The notes under the pieces: model-generated
What the model saw: the letters and a program-made list of their open reading frames with translations, nothing else
Told to the model about the DNA's origin: nothing
Database searches by the model: none
Part shown: positions 1-9,400 of the stretch, piece by piece
Numbering within the stretch: position 1 is the stretch's first letter
Layout of the letters: each line of letters opens with the position of its first letter
Assembly: GCF_014280965.1 (NCBI RefSeq)
Contig: NZ_JACODZ010000001.1
Span: forward strand, 310,001 to 374,000
Source: Echinicola salinicaeni
GTDB taxonomy: Bacteria > Bacteroidota > Bacteroidia > Cytophagales > Cyclobacteriaceae
Reading direction: 5' to 3'
Length of the DNA: 64,000 nucleotides
Translations under genes and position numbers: made by a program

Positions 1-1
1 A

Positions 2-1090
2 TTGGCCTCTGCCTATCATTCAGGAATTAGAGATTTTGATGTTGAAACTGGATATGAGGCAGCATTGAAAAATGAATTGGAATATCATGGAAGGGATCTG
101 GGAAATGGAAAATATGATTTAAGTTATTTTGTTAAAGACCACTATGTTCCTTATAAGGATACTACCATTTCCAATGGTTGGGTATTCAATTTTGGAGGTT
201 CGCATACAATGGAGTATAGCTATAGCTCTTTTGCTGTCGCCCAGATGAGCAAGGCCCTTAATGATCAGGAAAATTATGAAAAGCTCATGGAGCAGGCTGC
301 TTACTATAAAAACCTCTATGATAAGGAAACCAATTTTATCAGGCCAAAATTAGAAACTGGAGAGTTTATTGAAGACTTTGATGCTTACCGTGGATGGGAT
401 GGGTTTCAGGAAGGAAATGCATTCCAATACACTTGGTATATTCCCCATGATCCTGCAGGTTTGATCGCATTGATGGGAAAAGACCTATTTAATCAGCGTT
501 TGGAGAATATGTTCGAAGATGCCAAGAAGGGGGAATTTGGAGGGGCAAGTGAGGAAATAGATAGCTTTTCAGGCATTGAACAAGGATATAATCATGGGAA
601 CCAGCCTTCTCTTCATAATGCTTGGTTGTTCAATTATTCTGGTCAACCTTGGAGGACCCAAAAATGGGTACGAGAGATATGCAATGGGTTTTATGGTACT
701 ACGCCATTACATGGGTATGGTGTGGGGCAAGATGAGGACCAAGGTCAATTAGGCGCTTGGTATGTATTGGCATCTATGGGCTTGTTTGATGTTCAGGGAC
801 ATACAGCCTTGGAGCCAACTTTCCAATTGGCCAGTCCTCTTTTTGAAAGTATTATAGTGGAGTTGGATCCTGAATACTATGCTGGAGATCAGCTGAAAAT
901 AGAAGTTAATGGGCAAGGAGTCAAAAACCAATATATTCAGTCAGCGTCCTGGAATGGGCAAGGAGTGGAAAATAATTGGGTAAAGAGAAGTGAATTGATG
1001 AAAGGGGGGATCCTAGAATTTAATTTAGGACCAGAACCAAACAAAGAATGGGGAGTTAAATCCTTGCCGCCTTCCATGTCAGATAAATAA
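2..1090 (+). CDS. GH92 alpha-mannosidase, 3' part (5' end outside window)
   Basis: C-terminal 362 residues of a glycoside hydrolase family 92 enzyme, a calcium-dependent exo-alpha-mannosidase that inverts configuration. The family signatures are visible. The EGNAFQYTW segment carries the general-acid Glu (residue 137 of the fragment), and the DED of GQDEDQGQ (D244 and D246) supplies the catalytic-base aspartates. GNQPSLH and the PWRTQ segment are also typical. The TTG at position 2 is only where the window cuts the reading frame; family members are usually about 750 residues, so roughly half is missing upstream. The next gene, another lipoprotein glycosidase, begins 13 bp after the stop, so the two probably share a transcript. 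Substrate is inferred to be alpha-mannosides such as N-glycan or yeast-type mannan; the linkage cannot be read from sequence. Family assignment is firm. Confidence 0.93.
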   Translation: MASAYHSGIRDFDVETGYEAALKNELEYHGRDLGNGKYDLSYFVKDHYVPYKDTTISNGWVFNFGGSHTMEYSYSSFAVAQMSKALNDQENYEKLMEQAAYYKNLYDKETNFIRPKLETGEFIEDFDAYRGWDGFQEGNAFQYTWYIPHDPAGLIALMGKDLFNQRLENMFEDAKKGEFGGASEEIDSFSGIEQGYNHGNQPSLHNAWLFNYSGQPWRTQKWVREICNGFYGTTPLHGYGVGQDEDQGQLGAWYVLASMGLFDVQGHTALEPTFQLASPLFESIIVELDPEYYAGDQLKIEVNGQGVKNQYIQSASWNGQGVENNWVKRSELMKGGILEFNLGPEPNKEWGVKSLPPSMSDK

Positions 1091-1103
1091 AACCAACAAT
1101 AAA

Positions 1104-2393
1104 ATGCGAAAATTATTAGCAATAGGAATAATCCTAGCGGTTTTTTCCTGTAATTCTAAATCGGGTTCCCAAAATGAACTGGCAGAGGAAATCCTTCATA
1201 ACAAGGATTTCGATATTGTAATGGACAAAGCATTAGCCATCGTAAATACTGGCTTTAATGCAGGTGATGGTTACAGAGAAGTTTGGATAAGGGATTACAA
1301 TACTTTTATTGAGCTTTCGGCTGAAGTTTTTCCAGCAAGTGAGTTAAAAGAAAATTTATTGGTGTTTTTCCGTATGCAGGGGGAAGATGGGAATATCATA
1401 GATGGATTTACCCCGGCAGAGCAGATAGGGGAAGGAGAGACTGACTTTAGTTATTCAGATCTGGAACCTAGGTATGCGGGGCACAAAAACACGGTTGAAA
1501 CCGATCAGGAAACATCCCTGGTGCAGACGGTTTATAAGTATATAAAGGTGACTGGTGATCGGTCTATTTTAGAAGAAGAAATAGGAGGCATGAAGCTGTC
1601 TGAACGGTTGGAATGGGCAATGGATTTTTTGATGGAAAACCGTTATTCTAATGAGTATGGTTTGATTTGGGGAGCGACAACGGCCGATTGGGGGGATGTA
1701 CAGCCCGAACATGGGTGGGGAGTAGATCTAGATGAAAATACCCATAGGGCAATTGACGTATATGATAATGCCATGTTGCTGATTGCATTGGATAATATGA
1801 TGGAGATGATGCCTGATACCAAAAGCAAATGGGGAACAATCAGGGAGCAAATAGCAAGAAATACCAGAAAGCACCTTTGGGATGAAGAAAACAAAAAGTT
1901 TATTCCCCATATCTATTTGGAGGGATCACCGTTTCCTGAGGAATTTAATGAAAATGAAATCTATTATTTTGGGGGGACAGCAATTGCCATTGAAGCGGGT
2001 TTACTATCCAAGGAAGAGGTGAAAATTTCCATTGATGAAATGGTCTCGAGGGTAAAAGAAGCAGGAGCACCTTCCATTGGTCTAACCTTATATCCTCCCT
2101 ATCCAGAGGGGTACTTTGAAAACCAAATAATGAATCCAGAATATAGTTATCAAAACGGCGGGGATTGGACCTGGTTTGGAGGAAGAATGATTGTACAATT
2201 GGTGAAATATGGATTAGTTGAAGAAGCCTATGAGCAGATTTTGCCAATGACTTCAAGGGTGGTAGAAAATGATGGTTTCTATGAATGGTATACGATAGAT
2301 AATAGACCAGAAGGTTCTGGTACATTTAGAGGTTCTGCAGGAGTGCTCTTTTTGGCCATCAATGAGTTGAGAAATTGGGCTAATAGTCAATAA
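1104..2393 (+). CDS. Lipoprotein six-hairpin (alpha/alpha)6 glycoside hydrolase, family not assigned
   Basis: A 429-residue protein with a lipoprotein signal (lipobox VFSC, Cys16), so probably anchored to the outer membrane. The body looks like an (alpha/alpha)6 toroid glycosidase: a WIRDYNTF segment near residue 55 resembles the substrate-binding WxRD motif of the clan that includes GH63, GH37 and GH125. Aromatic and acidic patches follow (ATTADWGDV, NGGDWTWFGGRM, GFYEWY). It follows the GH92 gene by 13 bp, which suggests joint action on a mannose- or glucose-containing oligosaccharide. GH125 (exo-alpha-1,6-mannosidase) is tempting from the WxRD motif and the GH92 neighbour, but other GH125 hallmarks are not evident to me, so no family is claimed. 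The fold is moderately supported; the specificity is unknown. Confidence 0.65.
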   Translation: MRKLLAIGIILAVFSCNSKSGSQNELAEEILHNKDFDIVMDKALAIVNTGFNAGDGYREVWIRDYNTFIELSAEVFPASELKENLLVFFRMQGEDGNIIDGFTPAEQIGEGETDFSYSDLEPRYAGHKNTVETDQETSLVQTVYKYIKVTGDRSILEEEIGGMKLSERLEWAMDFLMENRYSNEYGLIWGATTADWGDVQPEHGWGVDLDENTHRAIDVYDNAMLLIALDNMMEMMPDTKSKWGTIREQIARNTRKHLWDEENKKFIPHIYLEGSPFPEEFNENEIYYFGGTAIAIEAGLLSKEEVKISIDEMVSRVKEAGAPSIGLTLYPPYPEGYFENQIMNPEYSYQNGGDWTWFGGRMIVQLVKYGLVEEAYEQILPMTSRVVENDGFYEWYTIDNRPEGSGTFRGSAGVLFLAINELRNWANSQ

Positions 2394-2512
2394 GAAGCAA
2401 TGAATTATATTTTCTAAATAAGGTTTTCGCTATATTGGACTTTTATTGATCAATATTTAACTGTATTATATACAATTGATGGGTTGTGCAGATAATAGTG
2501 GATTGAACCTAT

Positions 2513-2520
2513 TACTTTTG
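2513..2520 (+). promoter_or_regulatory. Possible Bacteroidota -7 element for the GntR gene
   Basis: TACTTTTG fits the Bacteroidota -7 consensus TAnnTTTG and lies about 55 bp before the likely ATG at 2576. I see no well-spaced TTG -33 element, so the call is weak. Confidence 0.25.
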
Positions 2521-2575
2521 TCGTAAATGAACAGGGGATTAGAAATCTTTGGAGGAAAAATACACAAGTAGAAAT

Positions 2576-3313
2576 ATGGATTTTAAGTTGGATCATGACA
2601 GTCCTGTGCCTTTTCATGCGCAGATAGAGAAATACCTTAGAGATTTGATTCAGAGGGAGGAGTATATTAACGGTGATCAGTTTTTGCCAAAGGAGACTGC
2701 TATGTCCAAAAGCTTGGGAGTGTCCAGGAATACCATTAGACAAGCCATCAATAAACTGGTGAATGAGGGGATAGTGGAAAGAAAAAAAGGGGTTGGCTCA
2801 AAGGTGGTCCAAAAGAAAATTTCTACCCGGTTGGATAACTGGATCAGCTTTACCAAGGAGATGAAAAATAAAGGCATCGAGGTGGTGGATTATATGATGA
2901 AGGTCTCATTTGAAAAAGTTGACCAGGAAGTGGCCAAGGCACTAGGGCTGGAGGAAGGAAGAGAAGTTTGGGTGTTGGAGAAAGTTAGAGGTGATAAGGA
3001 TGCTAAATATCTCTATTCGATTTCCTATTTTCATCCAAGAGTTGGGATTACGGGGAAGGAAAACTTCAAAAGGCTATTATATGAATTACTGGAGGAGGAG
3101 CATGATGTGGTGGTAGCTGTTTCTAAGGAAAAGCTGAAGGCAATCCTGCCTGATAAGAAAATAGCCGATTTGCTGGACTTGGAAGAAAACTTTCCTGTAT
3201 TGAAAAGGGAGAGGTTGGTTTGTGATCTAGGAGATAGGCCAGTAGAGTATAATATGGTCTATTATCATACCGGCTACTTCTCTTATGATATTGATATAAA
3301 GCGAGAACTTTAA
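2576..3313 (+). CDS. GntR-family regulator with UTRA ligand-binding domain (HutC/FarR type)
   Basis: DNA-binding repressor or activator of about 245 residues. The N-terminal winged helix (SPVPFHAQIEKYLRDLI... ETAMSKSLGVSRNTIRQAINKLVNEGIVERKKGVGSKV) is a textbook GntR head. Residues from about 80 to 235 look like a UTRA domain, which in this family binds a small effector, often a phosphosugar. I prefer the ATG at 2576 to the in-frame TTG at 2549, because the family N-terminus usually starts a few residues before the SPVPF segment. The start is not certain: a GGAGGA stretch follows the TTG and sits about 20 bp before the ATG. The gene lies 43 bp upstream of a sugar permease and just after two glycosidases, so it likely controls this uptake locus. 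The effector is unknown. Confidence 0.88.
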   Translation: MDFKLDHDSPVPFHAQIEKYLRDLIQREEYINGDQFLPKETAMSKSLGVSRNTIRQAINKLVNEGIVERKKGVGSKVVQKKISTRLDNWISFTKEMKNKGIEVVDYMMKVSFEKVDQEVAKALGLEEGREVWVLEKVRGDKDAKYLYSISYFHPRVGITGKENFKRLLYELLEEEHDVVVAVSKEKLKAILPDKKIADLLDLEENFPVLKRERLVCDLGDRPVEYNMVYYHTGYFSYDIDIKREL

Positions 3314-3356
3314 GACGAAAAGTTAAGCCTTACAGCAGCCCAAATATCCAAGTTTT

Positions 3357-4523
3357 ATGCTTACATCACAGCTGAGCAAGATCTCGCCCGTATTATTTAC
3401 TTTTATCATTATGGGCTTTGTAGATGTGGTAGGGGTATCTACAGGGTTTGTGAAACAGGATTTTGGCCTTTCGGATACGCTGGCCCAGTTTTTGCCTTCC
3501 ATGGTATTTATTTGGTTTTTTGTTTTTTCAATTCCATTTGGGGTATGGCAAGATAAAATTGGCAAGAAAAATATGATGAGTTTGGGTATCCTGGTAACCT
3601 TTGTGGGATTATTGGTACCCTTTGTTCTTTATTCCTATTTTTCCATCGTTATTGCATTCATTCTTTTGGGTATAGGCAATACCATTATTCAGGTGGCAGC
3701 TAATCCCTTACTTCAAGAGGTAAGTTCCAGTCAAAGATTGCCCAGTTATTTGAGCTTTGCCCAATTTATAAAATCCATCACTGCTTTATTTGGTCCAATC
3801 ATAGCGACAGGTATGGCCATGTATTTTGGAGACTGGAAGCTGGTGTTTTTGGTGTATGCAGTGGGCGCTTATCTATCTTTAATCTGGCTTAGAAACACAG
3901 AAATCATCGAGAGCAAATCAGATTCAGTGGTGGCCACATTTAGTTCCTGTTTCGACTTACTGAGTAGCCCTTTTATTATGCTGGTAGTATTGGCTATTTT
4001 TTTGATAGTGGGAGCGGATGTGGGTATGTATTCCAATATTCAGGTTTTTTTGATCAAATTACATCAGGTCAGTCTTGAAAATGCCTCCTATGGGATCAGT
4101 GTTTATTTTACTGCCCAAATGATCGGTAGGTTATCTGGTGCTGTCTTACTAAGTTTTATCAAAACTTATTCATTCTTGATCTTGGCGACTCTTTTTTCAG
4201 CCTTGGGGGTGATCGTACTGTATTTTTCGAGCACTGTCTTTATGGCCTACCTTTCCATTTTTTTTATTGGTCTTGGGGCTGCGAACCTTTTTCCTTTGGT
4301 ATTTTCCATTGCCATTAATGCCCTTCCAGAACGCTCAAATGAAATATCCGGGCTTTTGGTTATGGCTATCGTCGGTGGGGCTGTAGTTCCTCCTTTTATA
4401 GGATTTGTCACTGCCATTTGGACAGTCTCAGTAAGTATATTGGCATTGCTGGGGGTGTTTGTCGGAATATTGGTTGCTTCATTGTTTTTGTTGAAAATCA
4501 AAAAAATACGTTTCATTAAATAG
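3357..4523 (+). CDS. MFS sugar permease, FHS (fucose/glucose/galactose) type
   Basis: Inner-membrane carrier of 388 residues with about 12 predicted hydrophobic helices. The N-terminal helix GFVDVVGVSTGFVKQDFGLSD, the loop between helices 2 and 3 with WQDKIGKK, and the NTIIQVAANPLLQEV segment in helix 4 resemble the FucP/GlcP proton-symporter group that is widespread in Bacteroidota. It probably brings the monosaccharide released by the adjacent hydrolases into the cytoplasm. The pairing with a GntR/UTRA gene 43 bp upstream supports that. The sugar could be fucose, mannose or glucose; sequence alone does not decide. Only a weak hairpin (about 4588-4599) followed by a T-rich tract lies downstream, which may end the transcript. 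Confidence 0.82.
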   Translation: MLTSQLSKISPVLFTFIIMGFVDVVGVSTGFVKQDFGLSDTLAQFLPSMVFIWFFVFSIPFGVWQDKIGKKNMMSLGILVTFVGLLVPFVLYSYFSIVIAFILLGIGNTIIQVAANPLLQEVSSSQRLPSYLSFAQFIKSITALFGPIIATGMAMYFGDWKLVFLVYAVGAYLSLIWLRNTEIIESKSDSVVATFSSCFDLLSSPFIMLVVLAIFLIVGADVGMYSNIQVFLIKLHQVSLENASYGISVYFTAQMIGRLSGAVLLSFIKTYSFLILATLFSALGVIVLYFSSTVFMAYLSIFFIGLGAANLFPLVFSIAINALPERSNEISGLLVMAIVGGAVVPPFIGFVTAIWTVSVSILALLGVFVGILVASLFLLKIKKIRFIK

Positions 4524-4707
4524 GTTTTTAGCTAAATAAATGATTTAAGTCGGTAGGGAATAAAAAACAAAAATAGGTACTGAATGGCCTTGAGGAAGGT
4601 TTTATTTTTCTTTTTTAGAATATGGTATCTCTTAATATTAAGCTTCTTTTTTGCGGAAAGTCCTGATAATAATAGCTTTTTGTTAAGAATATTTAATAAT
4701 AATCTTC

Positions 4708-4738
4708 TTGACTGAATAAAAATCTTTGTATAGGTTTG
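4708..4738 (+). promoter_or_regulatory. Candidate Bacteroidota promoter (TTG-N20-TAGGTTTG)
   Basis: TTG at 4708-4710 is followed 20 bp later by TAGGTTTG (4731-4738). Together they match the Bacteroidota -33 and -7 elements with accepted spacing. The -7 element ends only 7 bp before the ATG at 4746, so the transcript would be leaderless or nearly so. Confidence 0.5.
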
Positions 4739-4745
4739 CGGTCCG

Positions 4746-5174
4746 ATGATAAAGTTTTTTGTAAGAATTCTTTTATCCTTATGTGTTGTCCTTTCTAGTG
4801 GATACAGTCAACTGTATGCCCATAAGCATCTGGAAGTAAACACCTATGCCCCCTCCAGTATACTTGAGGTATCTGGACAAGTTAACCATGGTATAAGAAA
4901 TTCTCATGACTTTTTCCTAAAGTCTTTATCATCAATTTCCGAAAGAGATGGATTCCAACTCGATACCTCTGATTTTGAAGAAGAGGATGATGAAATAAGA
5001 TCATTTAAGAAGTATGTGGAAAATAGCAATTATTTTGCTGCGCTGTTTTTTGCAGAGGTTTTTAAGGAACTGTTTCGTTATATTAATCCTGATCCAGGCT
5101 TACACTATGGTAAGCACTATATCAATACCTTATCCAATTGCCTATACCTTAAAATAGAGGTATTCAGGATATGA
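4746..5174 (+). CDS. Small secreted protein of unknown function
   Basis: A 142-residue protein I do not recognise. The first 25 residues form a Sec-type signal peptide (IKFFVRILLSLCVVLSSGYSQLYA, cleavage after AHA- or YA-like). The mature part is short, with an acidic patch DFEEEDDE near residue 80 and an aromatic segment (NSNYFAALFFAEVFKELFRYINPDPGLHYGKHYINTL split over two helices). No catalytic motif is seen. It lies 162 bp upstream of an RND efflux operon on the same strand, so it could be a periplasmic accessory or just a neighbour. The ATG at 4746 is the only plausible start and abuts a candidate promoter. Confidence 0.6.
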   Translation: MIKFFVRILLSLCVVLSSGYSQLYAHKHLEVNTYAPSSILEVSGQVNHGIRNSHDFFLKSLSSISERDGFQLDTSDFEEEDDEIRSFKKYVENSNYFAALFFAEVFKELFRYINPDPGLHYGKHYINTLSNCLYLKIEVFRI

Positions 5175-5238
5175 TACTTTTTTAGTTGGGCTATATCTCA
5201 TAGTTCCCGCTTATTAATGCCTTTTAATTATCACCTAT

Positions 5239-5259
5239 TCTAAGCACTGTGTGCTTAGA
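5239..5259. promoter_or_regulatory. Perfect 21-bp inverted repeat upstream of the RND operon
   Basis: Arms TCTAAGCAC and GTGCTTAGA (9 bp each, perfect) around a TGT spacer, 77 bp before the adaptor start at 5337. No T-run follows, so it is more like a dimeric regulator operator than a terminator. No TetR or MarR gene is adjacent. Confidence 0.45.
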
Positions 5260-5336
5260 GAACAGTGTCGGAGTGTTTGGTTAATCACTCTCGAAAATTT
5301 CATCATTTATTCCATTATCCAAAAAAGAAAATTATC

Positions 5337-6422
5337 ATGAAGAGAATTCTCATGCTTATGAGCTTGGGTGCCCTTTTGTGGCATACAAGCTGTACCACCC
5401 AGGGAGAAGAAAAACACGAGGAGGAAGTAGAGTTCCTGGTTACCAGTCCAGCTAGAATGGACACAACCATCACTGAAGAGTACGTTTGTCAAATTCATTC
5501 CATTAACCACATTGAGCTTCGAGCACAGGAAAGGGGGTACTTGGAAAAAATATTTGTGGATGAGGGACAATATGTGAGAAAGGGACAGCTTTTGTTCCAG
5601 ATCATGCCAAAGCTCTATGAGGCGGAACTTCAAAAAGCCAAAGCTGAAGTGAGCTTTGCTGAAATAGAATATCAAAACACCAAGTCCTTAGCTGACAGGG
5701 ATGTGGTAGCTCCTAATGAGCTTGCCATGGCCAAGGCAAAACTGGATAAGGCCAAAGCGGAAGAAGCACTGGCAGAAGTGCACTTGCAGTTTACCGAAAT
5801 CAGAGCTCCTTTTGATGGAATCATCGACCGATTTCATGTGAGGTTAGGGAGTCTTGTAGAGGAAGGCGAATTGCTATCCAATCTTTCCGACAATAGTAAA
5901 ATGTGGGTTTATTATAACGTTCCAGAGGCAGAGTACCTGGATTATAAATCCAATGTTCAAAGGGACAGCCTGATGAAGGTTGGTTTATTAATGGCCAACA
6001 ATAAAATGTTTGAATTCCCTGGAGTGGTAGAGACCATCGAGGCAGACTTTAACCACGAGACAGGAAATATCCCATTCAGAGCTACTTTTCCAAACCCTAA
6101 AGGACTTTTGAGACATGGAGAGACCGGCAATATCATTATGGGAGTACCATTGGATAATGCCCTGATCATACCTCAAAAAGCCACTTTTGAGGTATTGGAC
6201 AAAAAGTATGTTTATGTGCTAGGAGAGGACAATATCATTAGATCAAAACCTATTACCATAGCTGCTGAATTACCACATATCTATGCCGTCCAGGAGGGTA
6301 TTGATGTAAATGATAAAATTCTGCTTGAAGGATTGCGCTTAGTTAGAGAGAATGAAGAGATCAAAAGCAAGTTCGTAGAGCCCGCAAAGGCTTTGTCTGA
6401 GCTGGATCTGTACGCGGAATAA
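5337..6422 (+). CDS. RND efflux periplasmic adaptor (membrane fusion protein), AcrA/MexA type
   Basis: Adaptor of 361 residues that links an inner-membrane RND pump to its outer-membrane channel. A biotinyl-lipoyl-like half motif is visible (ELRAQERGYLEKIFVDEGQYVRKGQLLFQI). It is followed by a short coiled-coil hairpin (KAKAEVSFAEIEYQNTKSL... AKLDKAKAEEALAEV), the second lipoyl half (IRAPFDGIIDRFHVRLGSLVEEGELL) and beta-barrel domains. The N-terminus has a hydrophobic signal and Cys19 (WHTSC), a poor lipobox because of His at -3, so lipidation is uncertain. I place the start at ATG 5337 rather than at upstream in-frame codons because the signal peptide begins there. The pump gene starts 25 bp after the stop. 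Substrates are unknown. Confidence 0.92.
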   Translation: MKRILMLMSLGALLWHTSCTTQGEEKHEEEVEFLVTSPARMDTTITEEYVCQIHSINHIELRAQERGYLEKIFVDEGQYVRKGQLLFQIMPKLYEAELQKAKAEVSFAEIEYQNTKSLADRDVVAPNELAMAKAKLDKAKAEEALAEVHLQFTEIRAPFDGIIDRFHVRLGSLVEEGELLSNLSDNSKMWVYYNVPEAEYLDYKSNVQRDSLMKVGLLMANNKMFEFPGVVETIEADFNHETGNIPFRATFPNPKGLLRHGETGNIIMGVPLDNALIIPQKATFEVLDKKYVYVLGEDNIIRSKPITIAAELPHIYAVQEGIDVNDKILLEGLRLVRENEEIKSKFVEPAKALSELDLYAE

Positions 6423-6447
6423 TTGAGTGACCTAAAAAGCGAAAACA

Positions 6448-9400
6448 ATGTTTCAAAAATTTATACACAGGCCCGTATTTGCGATAGTCATTTCGGTCCT
6501 AATCGTTTTTGTGGGATCCTTGTCGATAAAGCAGCTGCCTATATCCCAGTTCCCGCAAATTGCGCCAACCTCGGTTAATATCTTTATAGCCTATCCAGGG
6601 TCCAGTGCCGATGTTTTGGTGAAGTCTACTTTGATTACCCTGGAAAACTCCATCAATGGTGTTCAGGGGATGCGTTATATGGCCACTGATGCCACCAGTG
6701 CTGGTGAGGCCACTTTAAGGGTGATATTTGAACCAGGAACTGACCCCAATCAGGCCGTGATCAGGGTGAAGACCAGGGTGGATCAGGTCATGCCTTTGCT
6801 GCCCGAGTTGGTGCAGCGGGAAGGGGTAGTTATTACGCCTATTCAGCCGAGTATGTTGATGTATGTCAACCTCTATTCCAAGGATAAAAGTTTGGATGAG
6901 AAATTCCTATACAATTATGCCAATGTGAAAATGATCCCGGAGATCAACAGGATCAAGGGGGTTGCAAAGGCGCAAATTTTGGGTAGCCGGAGATACGCCA
7001 TGCGTGTTTGGTTAAATCCGGACCGTATGCGTGCATATGATATTTCAGTTGATGAAGTGATGGAAGCTTTGCAGGAGCAGAGTATCGTTGGGCGGCCAGG
7101 TAGGCTGGGTAGAAGTTCGGGTATGAAAGCCCAGTCCCTAGAGTATGTATTGACTTATAAGGGCCGGTATAATGAGCCCGAGCAATATGAAAATGTCATC
7201 ATCAGGGCCAATACTGAAGGTGAAAGTATCCACTTAAAGGATATCGGTAAGGTAGAGCTAGGTAGTGAGTTCTTCGATATTTACTCCAATTTGGATGGGA
7301 AACCATCAGCAGCCATCGTCCTGAAACAAAACTATGGTAGTAATGCCAGTGATGTGATCGAGGAAGTGAAAAATAAGGTGGAAGAGATGAAAGCCTCTTT
7401 CCCTCCTGGAATGGATTATAATATCAGTTATGATGTATCCAAATTCCTGGATGCTTCTATTGAACAGGTGATCCATACCTTGCGGGATGCCTTTATCCTA
7501 GTGGCTTTGGTTGTATTTATCTTCCTTGGCGATTGGAGATCGACCTTGATTCCAATTCTGGCTGTACCGGTATCCTTGATTGGGGCATTCTTTGTGATTC
7601 AGTTCTTTGGACTTTCGATTAACCTGGTGACTCTCTTTGCATTGGTTCTGGCCATTGGTATCGTGGTTGATGATGCCATTGTGGTAGTGGAGGCTGTTCA
7701 TGCCAAAATGGAGGAAATGCCTCAGCTGACTCCTTACCAGGCGGTGAAAAGGGTGCTCGGGGAAATCTCAGGTGCAATTATTGCGATTACCATGGTGATG
7801 GTTTCCGTGTTCCTGCCAATTTCATTTATGTCAGGTCCGGTAGGTACCTTCTACAGGCAGTTCTCTATTACCATGGCCAGTGCCATTGTGATTTCAGCCT
7901 TGATTGCCCTGACCCTTACTCCTGTGCTATGTGCCATGTTGCTCAAAAACCATCATGGACATGAGAAAAAGGGGAATTTCCTTACCAAGGCCTTGGACAG
8001 TTTTAACAGTGGATTTGATAAATTGACTGGAAGGTATGTGGCCTTGTTGAAAAGGATTGTTAACAGGAGGTGGTTGACTTTCGCTATTCTATTGGCCTTT
8101 GGTGCAGGTATAGTTTACGAAAACCATATTCTCCCATCAGGATTTATCCCAAGTGAAGATCAAGGAACCATTTATGCCATTATCCAGACACCTCCAGGTG
8201 CAACACTTGAAAGAACCAACCAAGTAGCCCATAGGCTGATGGAAGTTTGTGAGGAAATCGATGGCGTGGAGTCCGTGTCTTCCTTGGCAGGTTATGAGAT
8301 CATGACAGAAGGTAGAGGATCCAATGCAGGTACCTGTTTGATCAACCTTAAACCGTGGTCCGAAAGAGAACATTCGGTGAAAGAGATCATGGAAAAACTG
8401 GAGGAGGAGTCCAAAGGTCTTGGGGCCATCGTGGAATTCTTTGAACCACCGGCTATTCCAGGTTTCGGTTCCTCTGGTGGTTTCTCCATGCGATTGTTGG
8501 ATCAGACCACGGAGACCGATTATCAGGAATTTGATAAGATCAATAAGCAGTTTATGGATGATCTAGGTAAGCGTCCAGAATTGACCGGTTTGTTTACCTT
8601 CTTTGCTGCTAACTATCCTCAGTATGAACTGGAAATTGATAATGAGCTGGCCATGCAAAAGGGCGTTTCCATTGGTGATGCCATGGAAAACCTGAATATA
8701 CTGATTGGTAGTACCTATGAACAGGGTTTCATTAAGTTTGGTCGATTCTTCAAGGTTTATGTGCAGTCTGATCCAAAGTTTAGAAGATTACCATCGGATG
8801 TACTTAACCTATATGTCAAAAATGATCATGGTGAAATGGTGCCTTACTCTGCCTTTATGAAGTTGAAGAAGACTCAAGGGCCTAACGAGGTTACCCGTTT
8901 TAACATGTATAATTCAGCAGCTATTAGAGGGCTTCCTGCTAAGGGCTATACCACTGCTGACGCCATTCAGGCTATTCGGGAAGTGGCAGAACAAACCTTG
9001 CCCAAGGATTATGACATTGCTTGGGAAGGACTTTCCTATGATGAGTCCAACAGGGGCAATGAGGCCTTGTATGTGTTTCTTGTGGTATTGGTCTTTGTTT
9101 ATTTTGTATTGGCGGCACAATATGAGAGTTTCATCATACCGCTGGCGGTGGTTACCTCCTTGCCAGTTGGGGTATTTGGTTCCTTCCTGCTGCTGAAGCT
9201 GATGGGGCTGGACAATGATATTTATGCCCAGATTGGTTTGATCATGTTGATTGGACTTTTGGGCAAAAATGCCGTGCTGATCGTAGAATTTGCTGTGCAG
9301 AAAAGACAGGAAGGTGCTACCATACTAAATTCCGCCATCGAAGGGGCCAAGGTACGTTTCCGCCCGATTTTAATGACTTCTTTCGCGTTTATTGCAGGTT

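Noticed and set aside
2-4. TTG as a start codon for the GH92 protein
   Set aside because: The frame is cut by the window edge; known members have several hundred more residues upstream.
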